A stretch of DNA of 38,750 nucleotides. It comes from Peronospora farinosa (lineage: Eukaryota; Oomycota; Peronosporomycetes; Peronosporales; Peronosporaceae). A program made the position numbers and the translations under genes. Shown piece by piece: positions 27,694 through 36,738 of this stretch. Positions within the stretch are counted from its first letter, which is position 1; each line of letters begins with the position of its first letter. The DNA is taken from assembly GCA_947646735.1 (NCBI GenBank), contig CANTFK010000338.1, positions 1 through 38,750 of the forward strand, written 5' to 3'. The notes under the pieces are model-generated. The model was not told the origin of the DNA. It did not search any database and saw nothing but the letters and a program-made list of their open reading frames with translations.

Positions 27694-29747
27694 TCGAATA
27701 ATTTGAAAGGGATCGATCAAAGAAATGTCGTCGATCCACAATCCTGCGCTACGATTGGTCAATGAGGCATGCGAGATGGTTGGAAGAGGGAGTAACGTTT
27801 TTAAGAACACAGAAGAATATGGATCGAAAAAGGATTGGGTGTGGACCACACACCACAGTCGCGATCCAGGAGGATCGATTCGAAACCTCGATCCAGAAAG
27901 AAGATCGCAAATCGTAACCAGCTGAAGATCGATACGCAACCTCGATACGCAACCTCGATCCAGAAACCGGATCGACAAAACTGGATCGACAAAACTGGAT
28001 CGACAGAACTGGATCGACAAAACTGGATCGACAAAACTGGATCGACAAAACTGGATCGACAAAACTGGAACGACAAAACTGGATCGACAAAACTGGATCG
28101 ACAAAACTGGATCGACAAAACTGGATCGACAAAACTGGATCGACAAAACCGGATCGACAAAACTGGATCGACAAAATGGATCGACAAAACTGGATCGACA
28201 CAGTGTTTGAAGTGGACCACATAGCAAGTCTGATTTATTTCCAAGAAGGCGACACGCGGCAGTAGATCCTGGGCTACCGATAGGCAAGATCATAGGTTCT
28301 GGGTATTTGATTGGTTAACATTAAACAGAGTTTCTTTTACTTCGAACTACGCACGCAGACTTCTCTTCCGGGTGGAAAATTTTTTGGCCTCCCGACGATC
28401 AAGAACTTCTGCCACCAGTACCTACAAGTAATATCCCTGGATTGTTTGGCCAGGGATTACAAGACCTCTCACAAACAAAATTCTCCTGCGATTGGACGCA
28501 GTATCACGTAAAGGACAAGGCACAAGATCGCGAGACGGCTCAAGTGGTCAGAAGGTCAAGTGTATCAAGTGGATCAAGTATATACATTTTTGGACAAGGC
28601 GATTTCAAAAGAGATCAAGGCGACTCGTATAGAGCCCCCCAAGAAACCCTCGATCGCGTGAAGATTCCCGCGTGATCGAATCCCAACCAATCCCAACCAC
28701 GGTCAAGTGTGGTGAAGCGATCGAATAATTTGAAAGGGATCGATCAAAGAAATGTCGTCGATCCACAATCCTGCGCTACGATTGGTCAATGAGGCATGCG
28801 AGATGGTTGGAAGAGGGAGTAACGTTTTTAAGAACACAGAGGAATATGGATCGAAAAAGGATTGGGTGTGGACCACACACCACAGTCGCGATCCAGGAGG
28901 ATCGATTCGAAACCTCGATCCAGAAAGAAGATCGCAAATCGTAACCAGCTGAAGATCGATACGCAACCTCGATACGCAACCTCGATCCAGAAACCGGATC
29001 GACAAAACTGGATCGACAAAACTGGATCGACAGAACTGGATCGACAAAACTGGATCGACAAAACTGGATCGACAAAACTGGATCGACAAAACTGGAACGA
29101 CAAAACTGGATCGACAAAACTGGATCGACAAAACTGGATCGACAAAACTGGATCGACAAAACTGGATCGACAAAACCGGATCGACAAAACTGGATCGACA
29201 AAATGGATCGACAAAACTGGATCGACACAGTGTTTGAAGTGGACCACATAGCAAGTCTGATTTATTTCCAAGAAGGCGACACGCGGCAGTAGATCCTGGG
29301 CTACCGATAGGCAAGATCATAGGTTCTGGGTATTTGATTGGTTAACATTAAACAGAGTTTCTTTTACTTCGAACTACGCACGCAGACTTCTCTTCCGGGT
29401 GGAAAATTTTTTGGCCTCCCGACGATCAAGAACTTCTGCCACCAGTACCTACAAGTAATATCCCTGGATTGTTTGGCCAGGGATTACAAGACCTCTCACA
29501 AACAAAATTCTCCTGCGATTGGACGCAGTATCACGTAAAGGACAAGGCACAAGATCGCGAGACGGCTCAAGTGGTCAGAAGGTCAAGTGTATCAAGTGGA
29601 TCAAGTATATACATTTTTGGACAAGGCGATTTCAAAAGAGATCAAGGCGACTCGTATAGAGCCCCCCAAGAAACCCTCGATCGCGTGAAGATTCCCGCGT
29701 GATCGAATCCCAACCAATCCCAACCACGGTCAAGTGTGGTGAAGCGA
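27694..29747. repeat. Pair of near-identical 1027-bp units (units 29-30)
   Basis: Both units carry the same 17-repeat minisatellite, including a CTGGAACGAC variant (28068, 29095) and a shortened 13-bp repeat CAAAATGGATCGAC (28174, 29201). Unit 28 has the same two variants in a 20-repeat tract. The units differ at a handful of sites, such as GATCTC/GATTTC and AGAAGAAT/AGAGGAAT. Confidence 0.8.
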
Positions 29748-29966
29748 TCGAATAATTTGAAAGGGATCGATCAAAGAAATGTCGTCGATCCACAATCCTG
29801 CGCTACGATTGGTCAATGAGGCATGCGAGATGGTTGGAAGAGGGAGTAACGTTTTTAAGAACACAGAAAAATATGGATCGAAAAAGGATTGGGTCTGGAC
29901 CACACACCACAGTCGCGATCCAGGAGGATCGATTCGAAACCTTGATCCAGAAAGAAGATCGCAAAT

Positions 29967-30606
29967 CGACGGGTACACATTGAGTTTTATACCCATCACT
30001 ATAACCTTAGCCGACCCGGTATTTTTTAGGTAAAATGATGCATATATATACTACTTCGCACTGTCGGAACGACCGGTGAATGCCCTAACGAAACGCTGCG
30101 TTAAAGTTGCCCATATACTATTAGCGTTATTTATGCACGCATGTCCAATGGGTGAATACTCAAGCAAATCACTGCGCTTATGATGCCTATATGATCGAAT
30201 ATGCACCGTCGGAACGACGGGTAAACATCCTAGCAGATTGTTGCGCTTACAAAGCCTGTATATACCGTTGGAACGACGGGTGATCAAATGAAAAATTGAC
30301 AAATAGACGAGTACACATTGACCTATATATCCATCTATACCCTGAATCAATTCAATCATCTAACGCAAGTTGATGGATTTACAGGTCAAAAGGCAGACCA
30401 TGTTCGTCGAAGCGACAGGTGAACACCCTAACTTTCGAAACGACAGGTATACATTGACATTCATACACATTACACTTAAAACTAATCAATCACCAAAGTC
30501 AATCTACGATCAGCGTCAAATTTGTGCACCTGTCGGTCGAAACGACGGGAACACCCCTATATATGTATTAAGATAGCATAAAACCATGTCCGTCGGAACG
30601 ACGGGT
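29967..30606. repeat. Diverged short-repeat zone with hairpin motif GTCGGAACGACGGGT
   Basis: The 15-mer or a close variant occurs at 30063-30077, 30208-30222, 30267-30281, 30406-30420, 30434-30448, 30535-30550 and 30592-30606, with a half copy CGACGGGT at 29967-29974. The core CCGTCG-GAA-CGACGG forms a 6-bp stem with a three-base loop, and the inner stem survives in most copies. Sequence following the motif is also related: GTGAACACCCTAAC-like at 30077 and 30420, and TACACATTGA-like at 29974, 30311 and 30448. Between copies, TGCGCTTA recurs at about 30174 and 30242. Spacing is irregular (about 30 to 145 bp), so this is a decayed tandem or composite repeat. There is no gene in this stretch. 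Confidence 0.75.
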
Positions 30607-30633
30607 ACACACCTAGTTAGTTACATGTATTAT

Positions 30634-30670
30634 AATATTTTTATCGACACTTCACAAAAGTGCCAATATT
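30634..30670. other. AT-rich nested inverted repeat
   Basis: AATATT at 30634-30639 pairs with AATATT at 30665-30670, and inside it CACTT (30648-30652) pairs with AAGTG (30658-30662). It lies immediately before the candidate LTR start. It could be a small hairpin of a decayed element; I cannot assign a family. Confidence 0.5.
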
Positions 30671-30671
30671 A

Positions 30672-30963
30672 TGTAACGGATTCACCCCATTACAGTACAT
30701 CGAACAAATGGGTAGCATTTTTGCACCTCGTGCGTTGGTAGCTTGTTCTTAAACTCTGTGCGTTGGTTCTATAATTCTGAAGCCTATTGCTTGTAGATTA
30801 CTAATCCCTCCTAGCTCCTTAGAACAGGGCGACTGTTAAGTCCCTTGATTAGTTCCTTAGCACTAAGTGACATATTAGCCGTAATTTTTTTATAATTTTA
30901 TAGAACCAAGAGGCTTTCAGCCTCAAGTCTTTCCTTACTTAAGAGCTGTGTAGCTTCACTACA
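30672..30963 (+). mobile_element. Possible solo or decayed LTR
   Basis: The stretch begins with an imperfect palindrome at 30672-30694 whose arms are TGTAACGG and CCATTACA, the same style of terminus as the candidate copia LTR at 38531. It contains a TATA-like TATAATTTTATAG at 30891-30903, followed by a perfect hairpin GAGGCT-TTC-AGCCTC at 30910-30924, as expected near an LTR transcription start. It could end at the ACTACA at 30958-30963. I see no target-site duplication and no partner LTR in the window. The right boundary is a guess. Confidence 0.3.
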
Positions 30964-30970
30964 AAAGCTC

Positions 30971-31040
30971 TCCCCGCACCCCGCGTTCAAGAAATGTGCG
31001 ATGCCATCGGGCTGGTGCTTTACCACTGAGGCGGGAGGAG
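30971..31040 (-). other. tRNA-like sequence, probably decayed or coincidental
   Basis: On the minus strand the segment opens CTCCTCCCGC and closes GCGGGGAGAG just left of the interval, a 10-bp stem with one mismatch. Next to the 5' arm is CTCAGTGGTAAAGC, which resembles a Pol III A box and D loop. The D stem, anticodon stem and T loop do not fold properly and no B box is in place. A decayed tRNA gene or a tRNA-derived SINE head is possible; a functional tRNA is unlikely. Confidence 0.2.
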
Positions 31041-31827
31041 TGTTAAAAAGCTATTGGTTTCTTCCTTGAGTTTTTTTGTGCGCATTATCGAAAGAGGCAC
31101 CTGGAATGTGTCTTGGGAAACCAAGGAAAGATTATAGGAAGGTAGTTACCATCTGACTAACAACACAAATATATCTTGTATCTCAATTGTGTTTCATTCT
31201 GCGCTCAAATCAAAGTAGTATTCAGCTGGCTATGCAGTAGCAGCGCTCATATCAAGAGCACGTTGCATACAATATTGCACAAGCTAACAACACAATCACC
31301 ATAGACCACCTCAAAGGGCGTCAACACGAAAGAAAGCACCAAGGGCAACGATACCCCGAAGAATGAGCAGCACGCGCTGCGGGTGGGCTGGAGGCTTCGC
31401 GAGTCGAAAAGACCCTATAGAATAATGAGGAGTTTGGAACTCTTTCCTGAAATGAAGTCGGGTAGCTTCAACATTCCCACCACTTTTGCGACGAAGAGCG
31501 TACACTGTAGCTGATTGTACACATTTAAAGAAAAAATGAAACCAAATGTATTGTTAGATATGGTCACACTATTCACTGTTCTGATCGAGGGTCTCCCAAT
31601 CAAAAGGTCGCTTCCCCCCGTCAAACAAATAGTGAATGGCACACGCATTGATAGGCCTGGCAGGAAGACAGAGTGATATGAGGGCACAGCAGTCGATTGT
31701 TTCCATAAGCACGATAACTTAATCTAAAGATGTTTTTTTATACAAGACGATACAACATTTCTACGTAACTAGAATCCTGATGACACTCCAAGTATCGTTG
31801 ATGTCCTAGAACAAACGATGCGCTAAA
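31041..31827. other. Intergenic stretch without recognisable gene
   Basis: This is the 3' flank of the transporter gene. Short open frames on the minus strand at 31311-31505 and 31415-31687 overlap each other in different frames and show no family motif I know. No repeat, RNA gene or clear polyadenylation element stands out. It would contain the 3' UTR of the transporter. Confidence 0.6.
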
Positions 31828-34800
31828 CTACTTCTTCTGGTGGTTCACAAAACGCAATGTCAGCAGACCCAGTAGGCGATAGATCACGATGAAGCCAAAT
31901 ACGAAAGCAAAGTTTCTCCAGATCTGGCTGTGCTTCATGAGGAAGACATCTTCGAGATAATCCTTCACTCTCATGTTCTCGGAAAGAGATGGAGGCAGAC
32001 CCGTCATGACCTTGCACCCAATCTCCGAACCATCTCCGTCGCTCGGGCAGTCACCAAATACAAGTGACGCGACCAGAGCCAGTGAGTACCTGTGCGGTGT
32101 GATGTCGTACAGCCACTTGTAGCCAGTCGGGATAGAGTTTCCAGGAGGATTGAAGCCGCTGAACAGGAAGAAGATTACCTGCAACAGCACTCCGAAAATT
32201 GTAGCCACTTCAACCGTCGGCAGCAAGTACGCCATCAGCTGACCAAAGTAGACCTGCCACAGTACGTGCATTGATAGATGCACCCAGTAGGCGAAGAATG
32301 TGGCTGCGCCGGTAAATCCGACCATCGGAAAGTACAGTGCCAAGAAAATCATCGTGCCGATAAAGACGTACGGTATCTCAACCACCGTTGCTGCCACGAA
32401 ATACCACAGTGCATTGTATGTCTGAGACGCACGCTCGCGGTAAAAGGCCAAACGGTCCTCCGACGCAATCGGCACAACACTGCTGAACGAGATGAAGCCA
32501 ATGAAACCCGTCGTGCAAAATAGCATGCCCATGCCAGAATTGACACCGGCGTACGAGCTGTATTCGGCATTGATATACGTGATGCCAAAAAGAATACCAA
32601 GTATCAGGAAAAGGCTGAAGCGAGTCAGGTTGTACGAAGCCGTGCGCCAGTACATCGTAAAGAAGCGTTGCATCAGGAACTTCATCTGGGTGAACTCAGT
32701 AGCCGCACGCTTGTCGGTGTACGTCAATTCGGGCAAGTCCGTCGACGGTCGGGACACACCGTCTTGGTCCAAATTCGACTGCAAGAACTGGAAGTGCTTG
32801 CTGGACTTGAAGACCGCCACGAAATCCGTCTCGTCACCATTGCTGTTACCCACGCCCGCACCAGTCACTTCCAACATCCACGTCGCCGGATTGTAGTTGT
32901 CCTTCAGCTTTGTCACACCTTCGATGGACTCCAAGTATGCGATCAGCTCACTTGCGTTGTTGCCCAGCTCACCCGCAAACACCGTTTCACCACCACGCTT
33001 TAGCAGAAGCAGGCTGTCAAACACGCTGAACACCTCAGTCGAAGGCTGGTGAATGGTGCACACTACGGTGCGACCCGTGTTAGCCACTTTGCGCACGCCG
33101 TCCATAATGAGCTTGGCGGAACGCGCGTCCAGTCCACTCGTGGGTTCATCCAGGAACAGCACGCTAGGTTGTGCTGCCAGCTCCACCCCGATGGTCAACC
33201 GCTTCATCTGCTCCACGGAGCTGCCGCGGATGATTTGGTCAGCGATCGGGTGCAGGTCTAGCAGTTCAAGACATTCGTTCACCGAGTCATACTTGTAGCT
33301 GTTAGGAACGTCGACACCCTGGCGAAGGAACGCGCTGAATGTGAGTGCCTCACGAAACGTAGCAGACTCAGAGTGGATGTCCATCTGCTCGCAGTATCCG
33401 GTCGATCGTCGGATCGCAAGGTCGGTGGCAGGGTAGCCGTTGAGCAGGATCTGTCCGGTGATCTTGCCTCCCGTCTTGCGTCCGGCGATGACGTCCATGA
33501 GTGTGGTCTTACCAGCACCAGAAGATCCCATGAGTGCTGTGATGGTACCTGGTAGCGCATATCCGCTGATGCCCTTGAGCAAGTCGATGGTTTCCTTGGG
33601 ATTGACGGGGTCCGGCACGCTGTAGCGCAGGTCTATGAACGCAATCGTGACTGGAATGACCTGCAACTTACTTGCTGGTGCTATGGACAGACAGGTCTCC
33701 CCGCCGGCAGCGGAACTCCGTGGTGTCTGAATGAGGCCGTAGCCGTCCACTACATCTTCCTGGTTGTCCGAGCTCAGTGTAACGTTCTCAGGACTTTCAT
33801 AGCGGTAGTATTCTAGCGCAATGTATGACAGAAACATGAAGAAGACGTATGCGGCAGCCATGAACACCAGGCTATACCATAGCCAGAACTTCTCGGTTGG
33901 TACTTCGAATGTCGTCAGCGAGTATTCGCCCATGGTCATGTTGTAGTTGGTACAGTAGTCGATGCCTTTGTACACGCATTTGTCGAAGCTAGAGTCACGG
34001 TATTGGTTCACAGCAAGCGCGCGAATACTCCATGCCATGGGGTCAATCCAGTAGATCCAGATGAGGTAGTCGGGGATCTGTTCTTTCGTGATAACGAAGC
34101 CGGCAAACAGAAAGAAAAACAGCACGGAGACCATGGACACCGGGTTGGCCACGTTCAGATCAGGTGAAGCGCACGAAAGAAAGAAAAACCACGATGCCAT
34201 CGCGAGGTTCGTCATGAAGAGCACGAGCTCAAACAGCAAGTAGGCTTTAATTGTTGACACATATCCGCACATCCAGTACAATATCGATCCAAACACCAAA
34301 CATTCAGCAATCCCCAGCGGGATTTGGCTCACCGAGTTGGACAGCACAAACGATGAGGTACGGAGGAAATTTGCTCGCCGCTGCTTGTAAAAGACTGCGC
34401 GAGCTGCGATAAACACTGGAATCTGCGCTTGCTGTGCTAGCGATACAAACAACACAGCGTTGAAGATGATGCCCATGACAAGCTGCGCGTTTGTGTCATC
34501 AAACTGGTAGAACACACTCGCATAAAGCAGCCCAATCAAAAGCACCATGATAGAGCGACCAACAAGGAACGTGTAACCTCGCAACGTAAGCTTTATCTGA
34601 CGCTGCACAACGGCAACCGTACTATCCCAAAACGTTTGGTGGAATTCCGGGATCGGATCAATGTGTTTCATCTTGTCTTCGATCAAGTTTGGATGAACCG
34701 GACCATGCAGCTCTTGCATCATCCGCTTATAAATGGACGAGTGAGTAAACACATCGGCATACTGACTGGCTGAGCGCGGGATGCTGCTGGATGAAGTCGA

Positions 34801-35907
34801 GTCGACTTCGTACTGGGACTGCTTGGCTGTGCCCAAATCCAACAAGAAATCTGCCACATCTCGACGAGGCGGACATTTGAAGCCTAAGCTCTCAAAGTAG
34901 CTCAATGCCTCATTTTGTGGCCCGTGGTACATCACATGACCCTCGTTCAAGATCATCACGTCGTCAAATAGCTCAAACACCTCGGGCGACGGCTGCAGCA
35001 GAGAAATCACGATTGTCTTGCGGAACTTCTTGGCAATGCTGCGCTGCGTCGTAATGATATCGAAAGTGGCGGCGCTGTCGAGACCCGTGCTAATCTCGTC
35101 CATCATCATGACGTACTTGTTACCGAACTCCATCTCGCCCGTGGTCACGCGCTTGCGCTCTCCGCCAGACACACCACGGATCATGGCGTCACCTACAATG
35201 GTATTCTGGCAGTTGTCAAGTCCAATCTGCTGAATCACAATGTCTGGATAGTGTTTGAACATGGCACTAGCAGCGTCAAGTGCAGCTTTGTTCTCCTCGG
35301 GGGTACCGCTTGCGTAGTGCTGGGCGTCACGATCCGAGAAGCCTCCACCGCAGCAACCATGTGCAAACTCGAGTGTCTCCTTGACCGTGAGTGAAGGATA
35401 GTGCTTGTCACGCTGCGTGACATACGAGACAAACTGCGGAAGGCGTGTAAGTAATTCATTGGCAGGTGCACCATTGTACGTTACTTCACCCTCTGTGGTA
35501 ACATTCTTTTCCTTGGGAAAGCGGCCGCTTAGCAGCTTCATGAGTGACGATTTGCCGGATCCAGGTTGGCCTAGAACAAGTGTAATGGTACCAGGCTTGA
35601 AGACGCCACTGATGTTCTTGAGGATTTGTTTCTTGACTGTGTGTTTCTTGGCCTTCAGGCTTCGGACACTTTTCATGAGCTCATTTGGTAGTGTCGGCAG
35701 GTCCACCTTGATGTTGGACTCGTCTTTCACGACAATGTCGGCTGAGATGGACACGTCTTTGAAGCGCACTTCCATCTGTGGGAGGGCCTTGCCAAGTGCC
35801 TTTTCCATGCGTGAGGCAACGTGTTCATGTAGTGCCTGTGGTCCTTGAGCCATGAGTGTTTTGCCATTATTGTACTGGATATCGACGGCAGATTTCGTCG
35901 TTGACAT
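31828..35907 (-). CDS. Full-size PDR-type (ABCG) ABC transporter
   Basis: This single intronless frame of 1,359 residues encodes a plasma-membrane-type ATP-driven efflux pump of the pleiotropic drug resistance family, whose members export drugs, lipids or secondary metabolites. The order is NBD-TMD-NBD-TMD and the length is normal for the family (about 1,350 to 1,450). NBD1 has Walker A GQPGSGKS (113-120), signature VSGGE (246-250) and Walker B MMMDE (D270, E271), but Q305 replaces the switch histidine. NBD2 has Walker A GSSGAGKT (794-801), Walker B LFLDE (D920, E921) and H953, but a degenerate signature SSVEQ (896-900). One composite ATP site is therefore intact and one degenerate, as is usual for PDR proteins. 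Membrane helices cluster at about 448-605 plus 677-698, and at 1095-1252 plus 1331-1352. NPATWMLEVT (1006-1015) is a PDR hallmark. The ATG at 35907 is the first in frame and gives a complete N-terminal region. The substrate cannot be inferred. Confidence 0.96.
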   Translation of the reverse strand: MSTTKSAVDIQYNNGKTLMAQGPQALHEHVASRMEKALGKALPQMEVRFKDVSISADIVVKDESNIKVDLPTLPNELMKSVRSLKAKKHTVKKQILKNISGVFKPGTITLVLGQPGSGKSSLMKLLSGRFPKEKNVTTEGEVTYNGAPANELLTRLPQFVSYVTQRDKHYPSLTVKETLEFAHGCCGGGFSDRDAQHYASGTPEENKAALDAASAMFKHYPDIVIQQIGLDNCQNTIVGDAMIRGVSGGERKRVTTGEMEFGNKYVMMMDEISTGLDSAATFDIITTQRSIAKKFRKTIVISLLQPSPEVFELFDDVMILNEGHVMYHGPQNEALSYFESLGFKCPPRRDVADFLLDLGTAKQSQYEVDSTSSSSIPRSASQYADVFTHSSIYKRMMQELHGPVHPNLIEDKMKHIDPIPEFHQTFWDSTVAVVQRQIKLTLRGYTFLVGRSIMVLLIGLLYASVFYQFDDTNAQLVMGIIFNAVLFVSLAQQAQIPVFIAARAVFYKQRRANFLRTSSFVLSNSVSQIPLGIAECLVFGSILYWMCGYVSTIKAYLLFELVLFMTNLAMASWFFFLSCASPDLNVANPVSMVSVLFFFLFAGFVITKEQIPDYLIWIYWIDPMAWSIRALAVNQYRDSSFDKCVYKGIDYCTNYNMTMGEYSLTTFEVPTEKFWLWYSLVFMAAAYVFFMFLSYIALEYYRYESPENVTLSSDNQEDVVDGYGLIQTPRSSAAGGETCLSIAPASKLQVIPVTIAFIDLRYSVPDPVNPKETIDLLKGISGYALPGTITALMGSSGAGKTTLMDVIAGRKTGGKITGQILLNGYPATDLAIRRSTGYCEQMDIHSESATFREALTFSAFLRQGVDVPNSYKYDSVNECLELLDLHPIADQIIRGSSVEQMKRLTIGVELAAQPSVLFLDEPTSGLDARSAKLIMDGVRKVANTGRTVVCTIHQPSTEVFSVFDSLLLLKRGGETVFAGELGNNASELIAYLESIEGVTKLKDNYNPATWMLEVTGAGVGNSNGDETDFVAVFKSSKHFQFLQSNLDQDGVSRPSTDLPELTYTDKRAATEFTQMKFLMQRFFTMYWRTASYNLTRFSLFLILGILFGITYINAEYSSYAGVNSGMGMLFCTTGFIGFISFSSVVPIASEDRLAFYRERASQTYNALWYFVAATVVEIPYVFIGTMIFLALYFPMVGFTGAATFFAYWVHLSMHVLWQVYFGQLMAYLLPTVEVATIFGVLLQVIFFLFSGFNPPGNSIPTGYKWLYDITPHRYSLALVASLVFGDCPSDGDGSEIGCKVMTGLPPSLSENMRVKDYLEDVFLMKHSQIWRNFAFVFGFIVIYRLLGLLTLRFVNHQKK

Positions 35908-35916
35908 TAATTCCCG

Positions 35917-35932
35917 CTTCGTGGTGATGAGC
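35917..35932 (-). promoter_or_regulatory. Possible oomycete initiator (Inr-like) element
   Basis: On the minus strand GCTCATCACCACGAAG starts 25 bases before the transporter ATG. Oomycete core promoters commonly have an initiator starting GCTCATT a short distance upstream of the start codon; the first six bases match and the rest is only partial. The call rests on motif and position alone. Confidence 0.3.
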
Positions 35933-36738
35933 TGTTTAGATGGTGAGATTATTGATTATCACTGAGGTGCAGAGGATATGAGAGAGACTGAAACTGCAGA
36001 TTGAAAACTGAACGATGTCTTTTATGTGGAAGTGACTCCAAGGCAAGTTTAAGTATGTTGACGTCGGTCCAGGTGAAGGTTTCCTTTTCTTGACTTCCAG
36101 CTGCTAAAGATACACCTAATCTGTCAGTCAAAGGTTACTGCGACATGTCGAGGTGTTGTAGTGATCTTTCAAACGGAACGGCGGACTCTGCTTAGCATAT
36201 ATCATTTCCTGTTCTATGGCTTCCAACGCGTTCAATTAACTGAGACAGCTTTGAAACTTCGTTGTTGCCTCTGTTCTACTGAAATAGATCCATGTCTTTT
36301 AACACCGCTGTAGGATATAAGACCTTTTTGATGGTCGTTCACCTAGACCTCCTCGGTGATCGCCCCGTGTGGGGGCAGTAATACGTCGACACTACGTCGA
36401 ACAAGGTTGCCAATCATGCGATGGCGTTCGTCGTCAATCAGTTGAGGCAGATACTGCGCCATATAAGTGAACGTTAAAGTAATAAAAAAGGTATTGTAAT
36501 TTCTGTGTAGTGTCGACTGTAGCACCTTTTAACGTCAATCGATTACACATTTGGCCTAATCGATGATCGGTCGAATATTGCACCCATTCGTCATTGAAAG
36601 TATATACTCGGTCGTCAAAGGTCCCAATGAATTATCTGACAGTGACTTGGCTTGATGCGGCTAGGAGACGTCGACATTTCTCATGACCAGCGAGTGCTGG
36701 ACAAACTTGGTCAGTTTATTCGTGCGAGTGACGTCAGA
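35933..36738. other. Upstream intergenic region of the transporter gene
   Basis: This region separates the transporter start from the copia remnant and should hold its promoter. I see no TATA box at a convincing place. A 60-codon open frame on the minus strand at 36343-36525 has no recognisable motif. The region between 36340 and 36738 could include unrecognisable integrase-side sequence of the neighbouring copia remnant. Confidence 0.5.

Larger units (their letters stand above)
1..29968. repeat. Giant tandem array, 30 full units of about 970 bp plus a partial unit
   Basis: The same block of sequence recurs head to tail, all in one orientation. Unit starts, taken at the motif TCGAATAATTTGAAAGGG, are 1, 1152, 2152, 3124, 4096, 5068, 6237, 7209, 8181, 9167, 10139, 11069, 12070, 13058, 14013, 14943, 15938, 16909, 17839, 18811, 19783, 20754, 21711, 22669, 23627, 24585, 25640, 26626, 27694, 28721 and 29748; the last is cut at about 29968. 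The commonest length is 972 bp and the range is 930 to 1169. Outside the internal 14-bp minisatellite the units differ at only a few positions, so the array is highly homogenised. The left end lies outside the window. I recognise no transposon protein, rRNA or LTR in the unit. It behaves like a satellite with a nested VNTR; rDNA spacer or a tandemly amplified element fragment are alternatives I cannot support. Confidence 0.97.

Noticed and set aside
1..29968. Dozens of open frames of 60 to 219 codons in all frames of the array
   Set aside because: They overlap each other on both strands, the 14-mer lacks stops in all six frames, and the peptides are low-complexity period-14 strings. Without evidence of transcription or selection they are not called as genes.
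1..29968. rDNA intergenic spacer
   Set aside because: No 18S, 5.8S, 28S or 5S sequence is present in or between units across 30 kb.
30077..30090. CCCTAA-containing sequence as an interstitial telomere repeat
   Set aside because: CCCTAA occurs singly after the hairpin motif and never in tandem.
30971..31040. Functional tRNA gene
   Set aside because: The D, anticodon and T arms do not pair and a B box is missing on the right strand; kept only as a weak tRNA-like feature.
31415..31687. 90-codon minus-strand frame downstream of the transporter
   Set aside because: It shows no recognisable motif, has an overlapping alternative frame, and is short enough to be chance.
32092..35848. Plus-strand open frames inside the transporter, for example 32492-32896 and 35405-35848
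   Set aside because: They are antisense shadows of the strongly supported ABCG coding frame.
36343..36525. 60-codon minus-strand frame
   Set aside because: It is short and has no family motif; possibly a fragment of an unknown gene, but unsupported.
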